Source: Undibacterium sp049340185 (lineage in GTDB: Bacteria > Pseudomonadota > Gammaproteobacteria > Burkholderiales > Burkholderiaceae_D). From it: a DNA stretch of 64,000 nucleotides. The notes below the pieces were generated by a model. That model was not told the DNA's origin. It saw only the letters and a program-made list of their open reading frames with translations, and did not search any database. The position numbers and the translations under genes were made by a program. Each line of letters opens with the position of its first letter. Position 1 is the stretch's first letter. Positions 35,328 through 44,222 of the stretch are shown here, in pieces. The stretch covers positions 479,719-543,718 of the forward strand of contig NZ_JBMPPC010000004.1 of NCBI RefSeq assembly GCF_049340185.1. The letters are read 5' to 3'.

Positions 35328-35587
35328 TTGATTTACCTCTGTCATTTATGGTTAATTTGGATCGATAGTGCCTGGTCTGAATCTGTATTTGCTCTGTCGA
35401 TGTATGCACTGTAGACAATGTGTTTGTCACTTGCGATGGCAATGCGACGAAATGCAAAAAGTGGAGGATGAAAGTCACGAATCTGCGGCCGAGCCGTTTT
35501 GACAACAATAGGATGTCGCCCGGATTTCGCGATAGAGCAGCGTACAATACGGACTTCCCCCTTATTGATCGCTGTACGCCCTGCCTC

Positions 35588-37150
35588 ATGACCATATTGC
35601 TTTCCACCCTCAACGCCCGCTACGCCCACGCTTCACTGGGTCTGCGTTATCTGCTCGCGAACATGGGTGCCTTACAAGAGCAAACCCGGTTGCAGGAATT
35701 TGTGACCGGTGCGAAAACCACCGAAATCGTAGAAAAACTCTTGTCGCACCGTCAGGCCGGAGAAAAACTCATTGTCGGCTTCGGCGTGTATATCTGGAAT
35801 ATCGAAGAAATCACCAAGGTCGTTGCCTTGCTGAAACGCGTTGCACCTGAGGTCGTCGTGATTCTCGGTGGACCAGAAGTCTCCTACGAAACCGCGGAAC
35901 AAGACATCGTCAAATTAGCCGATTACGTCATCACAGGCTGGGGCGACGTGACGTTCCCGGAGATTTGTCGCCAGGTATTACATGGCCCGAAACCTTTGAT
36001 GAAAATCCACGCCGGTGTCCAGCCGCCAATGGCCGACATCAACTTGCCCTACGATCTCTACAGCGATGAAGACATCAAGCACCGCACCTTGTATGTCGAG
36101 GCGTCACGCGGCTGTCCGTTTAAATGCGAATTCTGTTTATCCGCGCTGGATAAAACTGCCTGGCCATTTGAAATTGACCGGTTCCTGGCCGAGATGGAAC
36201 ATCTGCATGCCCGCGGAGCACGGCTGTTTAAGTTTGTTGACCGCACCTTCAATCTGAACATCAAAACTAGCCTGAAGATCATGCAATTCTTCCTCGATAA
36301 ACTGGAAGCACATCCGGAGGATCCAGTATTCGCGCATTTTGAAGTCGTGCCTGATCATCTGCCTGATGCCTTGAAAGAGGGTATTAAAAAATTCCCGCCA
36401 GGGACGCTGCAATTTGAACTTGGCATCCAGAGCTTTAACCCGGAGGTACAGGCACGCATCAGCCGTAAACAGGATAATCAAAAAGCCGCCGATAACATCC
36501 GCTGGCTATGCGAGAACTCGGAAGCACATTTACACGTCGACCTGATCGCCGGATTGCCCGGAGAGACGGTAGAAAGCTTCGCTGCAGGCTTTAACAAGCT
36601 GTATGCGCTCAAACCGCATGAGATCCAGTTCGGTATCCTGAAACGCCTGCGCGGCACACCGATTATCCGTCATACCGAAGAGTGGGGCATGGTCTTCGAT
36701 CCTTATCCGCCTTATACCATTCTGGCGAATAGCACGATCGATTTCAGCACGATGCAGCGCCTGGTGCGTTTTGCCCGCTACTGGGATCTGGTGGCGAACT
36801 CAGGGCGCTTTGGTCATACCTTGCCGTACGTGCTCGGCGAAACGCCGTTTGAGCACTTTATGGATTTGTCCGACTGGCTGTATCAGCGCACCGATGCTAC
36901 TCACCGGATCGCGCTTGAACGCCTGGCGGCGCTGGTCGGAGAATGGTTACGCAGCGAACGCCATATGGATGATGCCTTGGTTGAACAGATTCTAGGCAGC
37001 GATTACGCCGGTCAGGCAAATCGTAAAAATGTCAGCGATAAGTCTGCCGCCAAATTGGACAAGGTAGATAAAGGCACGCAAAAAAGCGCAGAGAAAAAAA
37101 CCGACGCCAAATCCCTGCCACAACGACAGGCAAGGCATCTGGCGGCCTGA
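35588..37150 (+). CDS. B12-binding radical SAM protein (DUF4080 type)
   Basis: 520 aa. N-terminal cobalamin-binding-type domain (LLSTLNARYAHASLGLRYLL, ILGGPEVSYE), radical SAM cluster SRGCPFKCEFC near residue 180 (CxxxCxxC), then QFELGIQSFN and HVDLIAGLPGE, DUF4080-like C-terminal region (GRFGHTLPYV, MDLSDWLYQRT) and a Lys-rich basic tail. The ATG at 35588 matches the family start. Class B-like radical SAM enzymes of this type methylate or rearrange unknown substrates. Monocistronic. Confidence 0.85.
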   Translation: MTILLSTLNARYAHASLGLRYLLANMGALQEQTRLQEFVTGAKTTEIVEKLLSHRQAGEKLIVGFGVYIWNIEEITKVVALLKRVAPEVVVILGGPEVSYETAEQDIVKLADYVITGWGDVTFPEICRQVLHGPKPLMKIHAGVQPPMADINLPYDLYSDEDIKHRTLYVEASRGCPFKCEFCLSALDKTAWPFEIDRFLAEMEHLHARGARLFKFVDRTFNLNIKTSLKIMQFFLDKLEAHPEDPVFAHFEVVPDHLPDALKEGIKKFPPGTLQFELGIQSFNPEVQARISRKQDNQKAADNIRWLCENSEAHLHVDLIAGLPGETVESFAAGFNKLYALKPHEIQFGILKRLRGTPIIRHTEEWGMVFDPYPPYTILANSTIDFSTMQRLVRFARYWDLVANSGRFGHTLPYVLGETPFEHFMDLSDWLYQRTDATHRIALERLAALVGEWLRSERHMDDALVEQILGSDYAGQANRKNVSDKSAAKLDKVDKGTQKSAEKKTDAKSLPQRQARHLAA

Positions 37151-37178
37151 TCGTTGATAGGGTAACTGCTCAGATGAA

Positions 37179-38840
37179 TCAACGCCGGATCTTGCCAAAC
37201 GCGTCGCCTGCCTTCCAGGTTGCCATGCGCGGCGCATTGGCAACGGCATAGCCCAGGTTCAGGGTAAATTGCGCCTGCTGCACCATGCCAGATAAATCCC
37301 ATTTAGGATCATAACGATCCGTCTCCTGATGATAATGCCTGGTGAAACCGTGCATGATCGCATTCGAGGCTGCATCGTTTTGCTCAAATTCAAAATGACC
37401 GTCGCCCGAAAACACGGCGGAACCCACATTGAATGCCGGAATCCCAGCGCGAGCAAAGTTAAAATGATCGGCACGGAAATAACTACCGGACAAGTCAGGC
37501 ACTTGCGGCGCCAGATGCATGCCCATCTGCTTTGCCACGAGAGCGGCGGTGGCATTGAGGCTGCTGCGCTCACTGCCTGCGACGCCGATATCACGGGTTT
37601 TGCCAACGAAATTCATGCTGTCGAGGTTAAGGTCGGCACTGGTTTTTGCCAGTGGCCAGAGCGGATTTTTCACATAGGCAGCGCTGCCAAGGAGATATTG
37701 CTCCTCCGCGCAAGGCCATAAAAATATCAGGCTGCGACGGGCCGGATGCGCCACTGCAGCCTGCGCCATCGCCATGAGAGAAGCGGCACCCGAGGCGTTG
37801 TCGATCGCGCCGTTCCAGATGTGATCCGCCTTTTCACCGCTGGCAGCGGGCACTTTGCCCAGATGATCCCAGTGGGCGGAATAGATCACGGCCTCTTCTT
37901 TCAGCTTGGGATCGGTTCCCGGCACGATGCCCACCACGTTGAATTGCTCAACCTTGCGCACTGCGACTTTCAACTCTGCCTGTACCGTGGCATTCAGCAA
38001 AACCGGCTGAAAGTCGCGGCTCTCTGCCTTCGCACGCAGCGCATCCAGATCTTGTCCGGCCGCACTGAACAAGGCTTTGGCGGTATTCTCGTGCAGCCAG
38101 CCTTCCAGCGCATTGCCCACTCCATCAAGATGGAAGCGCTCATGGCTGAAGCTATTTACCGGCACGCTCCAGCCATACGATGCTGACGAATTGGTGTGAA
38201 TCAGCAGAACACCTGCCGCGCCCTCGCGCAACGCCTGTTCGTATTTGTAAGTCCAGCGTCCGTAGTAAGTCAGTGCCTTACCGCCAAAACGCTCCGGCTC
38301 GGCCACCGTCGGTTGCGGATCGTTGACCATCATGATCAGCAGCTTGCCTTTGACATCGGCATTTTTATAATCATTCCAGCGCTCGTCATCGGCACGGATA
38401 CCGTAGCCGACAAACATGACCGGAGCATTGACGCTGACCTCCGCCTGATTTCCGCCTGTACCGTACACCGCCTCTGTGCCAAATTCCGTATTAATGCGCG
38501 TGCCGCCCTTACCGCTACTCCCACCGCTCCCGCCGACATCAAACCGCAGACTACTGGCAGGTAAAGTCTGCACGCCTGTCAGCACTACGGACTGCCGATA
38601 GGTATGTCCTGTCACTGGCTGCAATCCTATCGCTGCCGCCTGCGTCTCCAGGTAGCGAACTGCCAGATCACCGCCACGCTGCCCCGTGCCGCGACCTTCC
38701 AGCAAATCATCGGCGAGAAACGCCAGATGAGCACGTAACGGCGCCTCCTTCACGGTTTGTGCATGCACGGCACATGCGGTCAGGCAAAACGCAGCAATCG
38801 CCGTGCGCAGGGCTGCCACGGAAATTTTAAAATCGTTCAT
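37179..38840 (-). CDS. exported M28 metallopeptidase with PA domain
   Basis: 553 aa. Signal peptide (AIAAFCLTACAVHA). A protease-associated domain (KLLIMMVNDP, GAAGVLLIHTN) is inserted before the M28 core. Zinc ligands: His/Asp in SAHWDHLG, Asp in DNASGAASL, Glu pair in CAEEQYLLGS, Asp in NLDSMNFVG, His in MHGFTRHYHQETD. Co-catalytic di-zinc aminopeptidase, periplasmic or secreted. Convergent with the B12-binding radical SAM gene. Confidence 0.92.
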   Translation of the reverse strand: MNDFKISVAALRTAIAAFCLTACAVHAQTVKEAPLRAHLAFLADDLLEGRGTGQRGGDLAVRYLETQAAAIGLQPVTGHTYRQSVVLTGVQTLPASSLRFDVGGSGGSSGKGGTRINTEFGTEAVYGTGGNQAEVSVNAPVMFVGYGIRADDERWNDYKNADVKGKLLIMMVNDPQPTVAEPERFGGKALTYYGRWTYKYEQALREGAAGVLLIHTNSSASYGWSVPVNSFSHERFHLDGVGNALEGWLHENTAKALFSAAGQDLDALRAKAESRDFQPVLLNATVQAELKVAVRKVEQFNVVGIVPGTDPKLKEEAVIYSAHWDHLGKVPAASGEKADHIWNGAIDNASGAASLMAMAQAAVAHPARRSLIFLWPCAEEQYLLGSAAYVKNPLWPLAKTSADLNLDSMNFVGKTRDIGVAGSERSSLNATAALVAKQMGMHLAPQVPDLSGSYFRADHFNFARAGIPAFNVGSAVFSGDGHFEFEQNDAASNAIMHGFTRHYHQETDRYDPKWDLSGMVQQAQFTLNLGYAVANAPRMATWKAGDAFGKIRR

Positions 38841-39138
38841 AAAAACCTCGTGAGATAGTGGAGAATAAGTCGTGAGAATGAGTTGTGAAAGTGAGTCGTG
38901 AGAGCAACACTAGCGAATGTGTTGATGAGTGATGTTGAAATATTACGCTGTTGCAGACAGAGGACTAGCAACATTACTGAGAGAGAACCGGTCTGGCAAC
39001 ATCCAGACACTCGCAGGACGGGATGCACGGAATAGTCCGCTATCTAATGTCGCACAGCATAAGGGTAATCAGACCGGCTTATTCTGTCTCAGGCCTGGCG
39101 ATCACGCCTGCAAGCCTGAGCAGACTACAAAGAATAAA
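38841..39138. promoter_or_regulatory. intergenic region upstream of the M28 peptidase
   Basis: 298 bp. The part next to the peptidase start holds short imperfect direct repeats, (A)GTCGTGAGA / GTTGTGAAA / GTCGTGAGA, at about 38868-38903. I see no gene in it. Confidence 0.35.
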
Positions 39139-39453
39139 TCAGGCGAATTTATCCAAAAATGCAGACAAATGTTTCGCGCGATCGACCGCGTCTTCAACGC
39201 TGGCGGATTTTTCCGCATGTGTGACCATGGAACTGGTGAGCAAAGTGACGAAAGAACGATCCAGCGCCTTGCGTGCGGCCGACATTTGCTGAGCAATGCC
39301 ATCGCAGTCAGCCGGTTCCGCGGCCTTGGCAATCAGTTTCTGAATGCCACGCAACTGGCCCTCTACCCGCGCCAGCCGGTGCAGCAAATCTTTCTTCTGT
39401 TGCTCGGTTAATGCGGTGCCTTGAACGATCTTAAGTGGGGGAGTATCTGCCAT
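39139..39453 (-). CDS. CsoR/RcnR/FrmR family repressor
   Basis: 104 aa all-helical repressor. RLARVEGQLRGIQKLI and DCDGIAQQMSAARKALDRSF are the family core; the first ligand Cys is in PADCD and a His in MVTHAEK, but the third-helix Cys of copper sensors is missing, which points to an FrmR/RcnR-like (formaldehyde, Ni/Co) or unassigned sensor. No target gene (frmA, rcnA, copper ATPase) adjacent: the next gene downstream is the M28 peptidase after 298 bp. A dyad upstream may be its operator. Confidence 0.85.
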   Translation of the reverse strand: MADTPPLKIVQGTALTEQQKKDLLHRLARVEGQLRGIQKLIAKAAEPADCDGIAQQMSAARKALDRSFVTLLTSSMVTHAEKSASVEDAVDRAKHLSAFLDKFA

Positions 39454-39503
39454 GGTAGTGCTCCTGCGGTTAGTTGATGTGCGGAAAGAAGATAATCTAA
39501 GTC

Positions 39504-39519
39504 ATACTATACTGAGTAT
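39504..39519. promoter_or_regulatory. candidate operator for the CsoR-like repressor
   Basis: ATACTATACTGAGTAT on the plus strand contains ATACT/AGTAT dyads (minus strand ATACTCAGTATAGTAT). It resembles RcnR/FrmR-type sites of the ATACT...AGTAT kind, 50-66 nt upstream of the repressor start. Confidence 0.45.
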
Positions 39520-39555
39520 CGTACCGCATTTAAAAGCAGAACAGCAAACTAAGAT

Positions 39556-41013
39556 TTAGCTGACGATGTACAGAGGCATCATCACAGTCAGGCGTAAACC
39601 TACCCCCTGCGCCGCCCCCTGCGTGCCATCATCGAGACGCAATTGCCCCTGATGAAGCGCCACAATATCCCGCACGATACTCAGGCCCAATCCCGCACCA
39701 CCCGGGTTAATCTGACTCGACGAAGCAGCGCGGTAAAACGGTTCAAACACCTTGTCGCGCTCGCTCATGGCGATACCCGGTCCGCTGTCCTCAATCTCCA
39801 GCACGGCATAGTGCGAGCGGGACTTCACTTCGGTCCTTACCTGTATCGCAATACGTCCATGTTCCGGCGTGTAACGAATGGCGTTATCAAGCAGGTTTGT
39901 CACCATTTCATGCAGCAACAATTCCTGTCCTGGCAAAACAATATCCTGATCGGCATCGAGCGATAAATCGATATGTTTTTTTACGGCGGGCAAGGCAAGC
40001 TCGACACAAACCTGCCGCACCACCTGATTCAGAGCCACCGGGCTCATCGCCGCTTCAGCCGCGCCATGACCGGTACGGGCCAGACTCAGCAAGCGGTTTG
40101 CCAAGTGCACGGTTGCATCGGTGGTGTTGGCAATACTTTGTACGATGTGGCGCATGGCGACCACGTCATTTTCACGTAATGCGAGTTCTGCCTGTGTTTT
40201 CAGCACGGTCAGCGGCGTGCGCAACTGATGGGAGGCATCGGCAATAAAACGTTTTTGTCCGCTGATCAGAGCTTGCAAGCGCGCCATATAACCGTTCATG
40301 GCATTAATCAGCGGCCGTATCTCCTTATGTACCAGACTTGCATCAAAGTCGGATAAATCCGTAGGCTCACGAGTTTCAACTTCTTCTTTTAACTGCATCA
40401 GCGGATGTAGAACAAAACGCACCGCAACCCAGACCATTAGCGCTACCGCCAGCACCAGCGCCGCCTGTCTCAGCAGGGTATCAATCAGAATAGTACGAGA
40501 CAAACCGCGTCGTGCATCCAGCGTTTCTCCAACCTCGATCAGGGCAATACCACGCATCTGATCGTCATATACTGGCTGCAACAATGCCGCAATACGGATA
40601 GGCTGCCCCTGATAATCGGCATGAAAAAAATGCACCAGCGCCGGATAAATATCTGAACGCGGTACATTTTTTGGCAGCGTCGGCAAATCTTCGTAACCCG
40701 AGACGAATTCTCCATTGACACCGGTGACTTTGTAGTAAAGCCGTCCTAATGTATCCGTCTCAAAACTATCCAGAGCCACATAGGGCACATTGGCCACGAC
40801 TTTGCCATCTACAATAGCAACCCGCTCAGCCAGCGCCCGTGCAGACGAGAGCAAAGAACGGTCATAGGCAAGATCAGCGGCATCCAGTGCATTGCGATAA
40901 ACAGAAAAGGCATTCAGCGCGACCAGAATGACCAGAGGTATGAGTAGCCAGCGCAGAAACTGGCCACGCAAACTGCCTACGGTATCGGTCTTTCCCGGGA
41001 AGAGCCAGCGCAT
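39556..41013 (-). CDS. tctE: TctE-like sensor histidine kinase
   Basis: 485 aa from the ATG at 41013; a longer frame is open to 41235 but overlaps the acyltransferase gene. Two helices (LIPLVILVALNAFSVYRNAL; AALVLAVALMVWVAVRF) enclose a TctE_N sensor domain. H-box FIADASHQLRTPLTVLKTQA, N-box NLLDNAIRYTP, G boxes DSGPGIAMSE and GGAGLGLSIVRD. With TctD it usually controls tricarboxylate uptake; the response regulator gene is two genes upstream, separated by an acyltransferase gene. Confidence 0.9.
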   Translation of the reverse strand: MRWLFPGKTDTVGSLRGQFLRWLLIPLVILVALNAFSVYRNALDAADLAYDRSLLSSARALAERVAIVDGKVVANVPYVALDSFETDTLGRLYYKVTGVNGEFVSGYEDLPTLPKNVPRSDIYPALVHFFHADYQGQPIRIAALLQPVYDDQMRGIALIEVGETLDARRGLSRTILIDTLLRQAALVLAVALMVWVAVRFVLHPLMQLKEEVETREPTDLSDFDASLVHKEIRPLINAMNGYMARLQALISGQKRFIADASHQLRTPLTVLKTQAELALRENDVVAMRHIVQSIANTTDATVHLANRLLSLARTGHGAAEAAMSPVALNQVVRQVCVELALPAVKKHIDLSLDADQDIVLPGQELLLHEMVTNLLDNAIRYTPEHGRIAIQVRTEVKSRSHYAVLEIEDSGPGIAMSERDKVFEPFYRAASSSQINPGGAGLGLSIVRDIVALHQGQLRLDDGTQGAAQGVGLRLTVMMPLYIVS

Positions 41014-41032
41014 GAAAATGGATACTCCCGGT

Positions 41033-42109
41033 TCAGGACTTATTGTGGTGGGAATTATTTTTATAAGACTTGATCTTCTGACCCAGGCTCGAATCACGCA
41101 GTGCCCAGCGCGTACGCAGATAAGCGTGCTTCGCCTGCCGGAGCAGGTCAGGATTACTGATCGCCCCCTCACACAAAGCGACAGTGCTAGTCGCAAAGCG
41201 CGTCTTATACGGCTGCTCGCCACGACCGAGATCAATCACGCTCAAACCTGTTTCCTGCGCATGACTGGCGCACTCTTTCAGCAAGATCAGACCCGCTGAA
41301 TACACCGCATAATCAAGCCGGTACCACGGAAACCAAAAATGCAGCACCTTCCCCGCACGCATGCCAAAATGTGCCGCGATTAATTCGTCGCCGACATGCA
41401 ACGTCGATAACATACCGCCGAAATCTGCCGTACTACGGGCACGAATCTGATCCAGCATTTGTCTGACCCAAGGAATCGCAAAAGTATCGCGCCCCTCACC
41501 GAGGGTGCGAATATATTGCGCCGACTTACCTTGCAAAAGCTGCTCATAATCCTGATCGCTGAAACTTTGCAGTGTAAAGCGTAACTCGCCGCGCTCCCGT
41601 AAAAGCTTTCTTTCCATCTGCTTAATGGTTTTCAAGACACCGGCCTGCTTCACGTTTTGCAAGCTTGCCAGTCGTCCGGCGTATGCCTCAAAACCACCGT
41701 CGAGATCCAGCACTTGCGAACGACTGTGCTGCCAAGCATACGAGCTAAAGTCCTGGCGCGTTTGCGGCATATGATCAAAGCCCATATAACGCGCCCCCAT
41801 CGCCCGCAATAAGGGCCCGGCTGGCAGCCGTACACCAGACGCCGTAACAGGCCCCTGATAATCCGCCAGGAATAAACCCAGCGGGCGGGCATGCAAGGCG
41901 TCTAAGCGGTGAAACGGTAAAAATCCCACCACTTGTCCACCATCTTCACACACCACAAGCCGCGTATCGTCCCGGACGTCCGCAGCAATCTGGGTAAAAG
42001 CAGGATGATAATAAGGACTCTGATATTGTTTGGTCGCCATCCGCAGCTCATGCCAGCGAGCAATCAGCGTTGTGTCGAGTTCTTTACCGTGGATCAGGCT
42101 GTATTTCAT
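41033..42109 (-). CDS. CelD/FemAB-like GNAT acyltransferase
   Basis: 358 aa, double GNAT-fold type (BioF2/CelD-like). Motifs YYHPAFTQIAADVRDDTRLVV, FLPFHRL, and in the C-terminal half GDELIAAHFGMRAG and LHFWFPWYRLDYAVYSAG. Homologues act in exopolysaccharide or cell-surface glycan biosynthesis, but this one lies in the operon between tctD-like and tctE-like genes: 33 nt after the regulator and 19 nt before the kinase. Why it is there is unclear. Confidence 0.8.
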   Translation of the reverse strand: MKYSLIHGKELDTTLIARWHELRMATKQYQSPYYHPAFTQIAADVRDDTRLVVCEDGGQVVGFLPFHRLDALHARPLGLFLADYQGPVTASGVRLPAGPLLRAMGARYMGFDHMPQTRQDFSSYAWQHSRSQVLDLDGGFEAYAGRLASLQNVKQAGVLKTIKQMERKLLRERGELRFTLQSFSDQDYEQLLQGKSAQYIRTLGEGRDTFAIPWVRQMLDQIRARSTADFGGMLSTLHVGDELIAAHFGMRAGKVLHFWFPWYRLDYAVYSAGLILLKECASHAQETGLSVIDLGRGEQPYKTRFATSTVALCEGAISNPDLLRQAKHAYLRTRWALRDSSLGQKIKSYKNNSHHNKS

Positions 42110-42142
42110 TTCAGTATTAGTAAGGTGACCGGGAGCAGGTAT

Positions 42143-42817
42143 TCAACGTACTTCAAGCAAATATCCTATCCCGCGTAAAGTTGTGATTGCCACACTACCG
42201 GCACTGACTGCTTCTAGTTTTTTTCGTAGGCGATGGATATAGATTTCTATCGCATCCAGGTTTGCTTCATCGTCTAAAGCGAATACTTCATCGAATAATT
42301 TTTCCTTGGAGACGGCTTGTCCACGGCGTGTGATCAGCGCCTCCAGCACCGCATGCTCTCTTGGTGTCAGGGACAACGAGGCTGCATCATACGAGAATAA
42401 ACGGGTGACGGTATCAAAACTCAGTGCACCACAGGTCAGGGTTACGGCTTCGTTCCCCTGAGAACGACGCAGCAAGGCTTTGACGCGGGCCTCGAGTTCT
42501 TCGAGTTCAAACGGCTTCGCCATATAATCGTCGGCACCCAGATTCAGCCCCTGTACACGATCATGCAAACCGCCACGTGCTGTAAGTATCAGCACCGGCG
42601 TTTTGCTGCCGCGCGCGCGCATACGCTTGAGTACGTCGAGTCCGTCCATTTTAGGCAAAGTCAGATCGAGTATCACCAAGGCGTATTCCTGCGTGTGCAA
42701 TAAGGCATCCGCATCCGCGCCATTCATCGCGCACTCGACGGTCAGATGCGCGTCGCGCAGTGCTTTGGCAAGCCAGCGGGACAGTTCTACATGGTCTTCG
42801 ACGAGCAGGATGCGCAT
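42143..42817 (-). CDS. tctD: TctD-like response regulator
   Basis: 224 aa OmpR-class regulator. VEDHVELSRWL acidic pocket, phospho-Asp in LVILDLTLPKMDG near residue 51, Lys in YMAKPFELEE near 101, winged helix LTPREHAVLEALITRRGQAV and ANLDAIEIYIHRLRKKL. The start at 42817 gives the normal MRILLVEDH; the longer open frame to 43009 is rejected. Divergent from the TctC-like gene, which it most likely regulates. Confidence 0.92.
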   Translation of the reverse strand: MRILLVEDHVELSRWLAKALRDAHLTVECAMNGADADALLHTQEYALVILDLTLPKMDGLDVLKRMRARGSKTPVLILTARGGLHDRVQGLNLGADDYMAKPFELEELEARVKALLRRSQGNEAVTLTCGALSFDTVTRLFSYDAASLSLTPREHAVLEALITRRGQAVSKEKLFDEVFALDDEANLDAIEIYIHRLRKKLEAVSAGSVAITTLRGIGYLLEVR

Positions 42818-43131
42818 GTTGAATACTAAAAACAGGTGAAAGAGAGTCATTTCTGTTCTACATGATGCAATGCCCGGACGGCAAAACGCGGGCAACAACA
42901 CGAATGACAAGAAATGGAATAAGAGCGACTGCGTCTTTTTTATGATACAGAACTTCTGCGCCGTAACTCCACTGAAATTTATCTCCGATACGCTTTGTTG
43001 ATGCTGCATTGCACCCGCTTGCCACAGATATCGGATGAAAGCTTACTGAAAGACTGGAACGCGTACACTCTGCTGCGAACTTAAAAATTGCCTTTGCTGT
43101 GACTAGTGTGATCCAACTTACGTCTGCCAAC
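42818..43131. promoter_or_regulatory. divergent control region tctD / tctC-like
   Basis: 314 bp between the regulator and the binding-protein start codons. Expected to hold the promoters of both transcripts and TctD sites, but I see no repeat strong enough to name. Confidence 0.3.
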
Positions 43132-44103
43132 ATGCCTCTATCAGCATCAAAATTTGTAGTATCACTGACCGGTTGCCTATTCGGCCTGCTGGCGGCACAG
43201 GCAGTTGCGGGTGTGCCGGTACCTGCGCAGTGCATCGTACCGGCAAAACCTGGCGGCGGCATGGATCAGACCTGCAAACTCGCACAAAAAGCGCTGGGTG
43301 CACATGCGCTGCAAGTTAGCTATATGCCCGGCGGCGTCGGTGCCGTCGCGTGGACCTCGATCATTACCCAGCGCAGTGCCGAAGCAAATACTCTGGTCGC
43401 CTACTCTGGCGGCTCCCTGCTGAATCTGGCAGAAGGCAAATTCGGCAAATCGACGACCGGCAATGTACGCTGGGTAGCAGGCATCGGTACCGACTACGGC
43501 ATGATCGCGGTACGTAGCGACTCTCCATACAAAAACCTGCGCGAGCTGATGGCCGCCATTAAAGATAAGCCGTCACAAGTTTCCATCGGCGCCGGCGGCA
43601 CTATCGGCAGCCAGGACTGGTTAAAAATGGCGCAAATTGCCAAACAATCGAATGTAGATCCTAAATCGCTGCGCTTGGTGGCATTTGAAGGCGGCGGCGA
43701 ATCCTTTACCGCGCTGCTGGCCGGACATGTTCAAGCGGTATCCGGTGATGCCTCAGAAGCCAGTCTGCATGCGGTAGGCGACAAAATCCGGGTGCTCGCT
43801 GTGCTCTCTGATGCACGCCTGCCAGGTGCGCTGGCGAACGTGCCGACAGCGCATGAGCAAGGCTACGACGTGACCTGGCCTATCATTCGCGGTGTGTACA
43901 TGGGACCGCAGGTCAGCGACGCTGACTACAAAAAATGGGTTAATGTATTTCAACATGCCATGGCACAGCCGGGCTTTGATGAAGACCGTAAATTACACGG
44001 CCTTTATCCGTTTGCGATGACAGGTCAGGACTTGACGAATTATATTGATAAGGCCGTCATCAATTATCGCCAGCAGGCGAAAGAATTTGGTTTAGTGCGT
44101 TGA
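43132..44103 (+). CDS. tctC: TctC-like tripartite tricarboxylate-type solute-binding protein
   Basis: 323 aa from the ATG at 43132 (GTG 43099 in frame upstream). Signal peptide (VVSLTGCLFGLLAAQAVAG). The Bug/TctC fold is shown by CIVPAKPGGGMDQTC, SYMPGGVGAVAWTSI, VRWVAGIGTDYGMIAVRSDSPYKNLRELMA and VSIGAGGTIGSQDW. It binds a carboxylate in the periplasm. Partner TctA/TctB membrane genes are absent; instead an ABC transporter and an AbrB-family protein follow. Confidence 0.88.
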   Translation: MPLSASKFVVSLTGCLFGLLAAQAVAGVPVPAQCIVPAKPGGGMDQTCKLAQKALGAHALQVSYMPGGVGAVAWTSIITQRSAEANTLVAYSGGSLLNLAEGKFGKSTTGNVRWVAGIGTDYGMIAVRSDSPYKNLRELMAAIKDKPSQVSIGAGGTIGSQDWLKMAQIAKQSNVDPKSLRLVAFEGGGESFTALLAGHVQAVSGDASEASLHAVGDKIRVLAVLSDARLPGALANVPTAHEQGYDVTWPIIRGVYMGPQVSDADYKKWVNVFQHAMAQPGFDEDRKLHGLYPFAMTGQDLTNYIDKAVINYRQQAKEFGLVR

Positions 44104-44113
44104 TTTAGTAAAT

Positions 44114-44173
44114 CGGTTCCGCAGATAGCGTCGTATGAGGTAATTTCGTACGGAAAAATCTGACGGGAACCGA
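44114..44173. repeat. imperfect inverted repeat between tctC-like and ABC genes
   Basis: GGTTCCGCAGAT (44114-44125) and ATCTGACGGGAACC (44160-44173) pair over about 11 bp with a small bulge. It could limit read-through or stabilise the upstream message. Confidence 0.35.
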
Positions 44174-44222
44174 GTTAATTTGTTTCATCAGTTTTTATAA
44201 AAAACAACATTGGAGAAGACAC

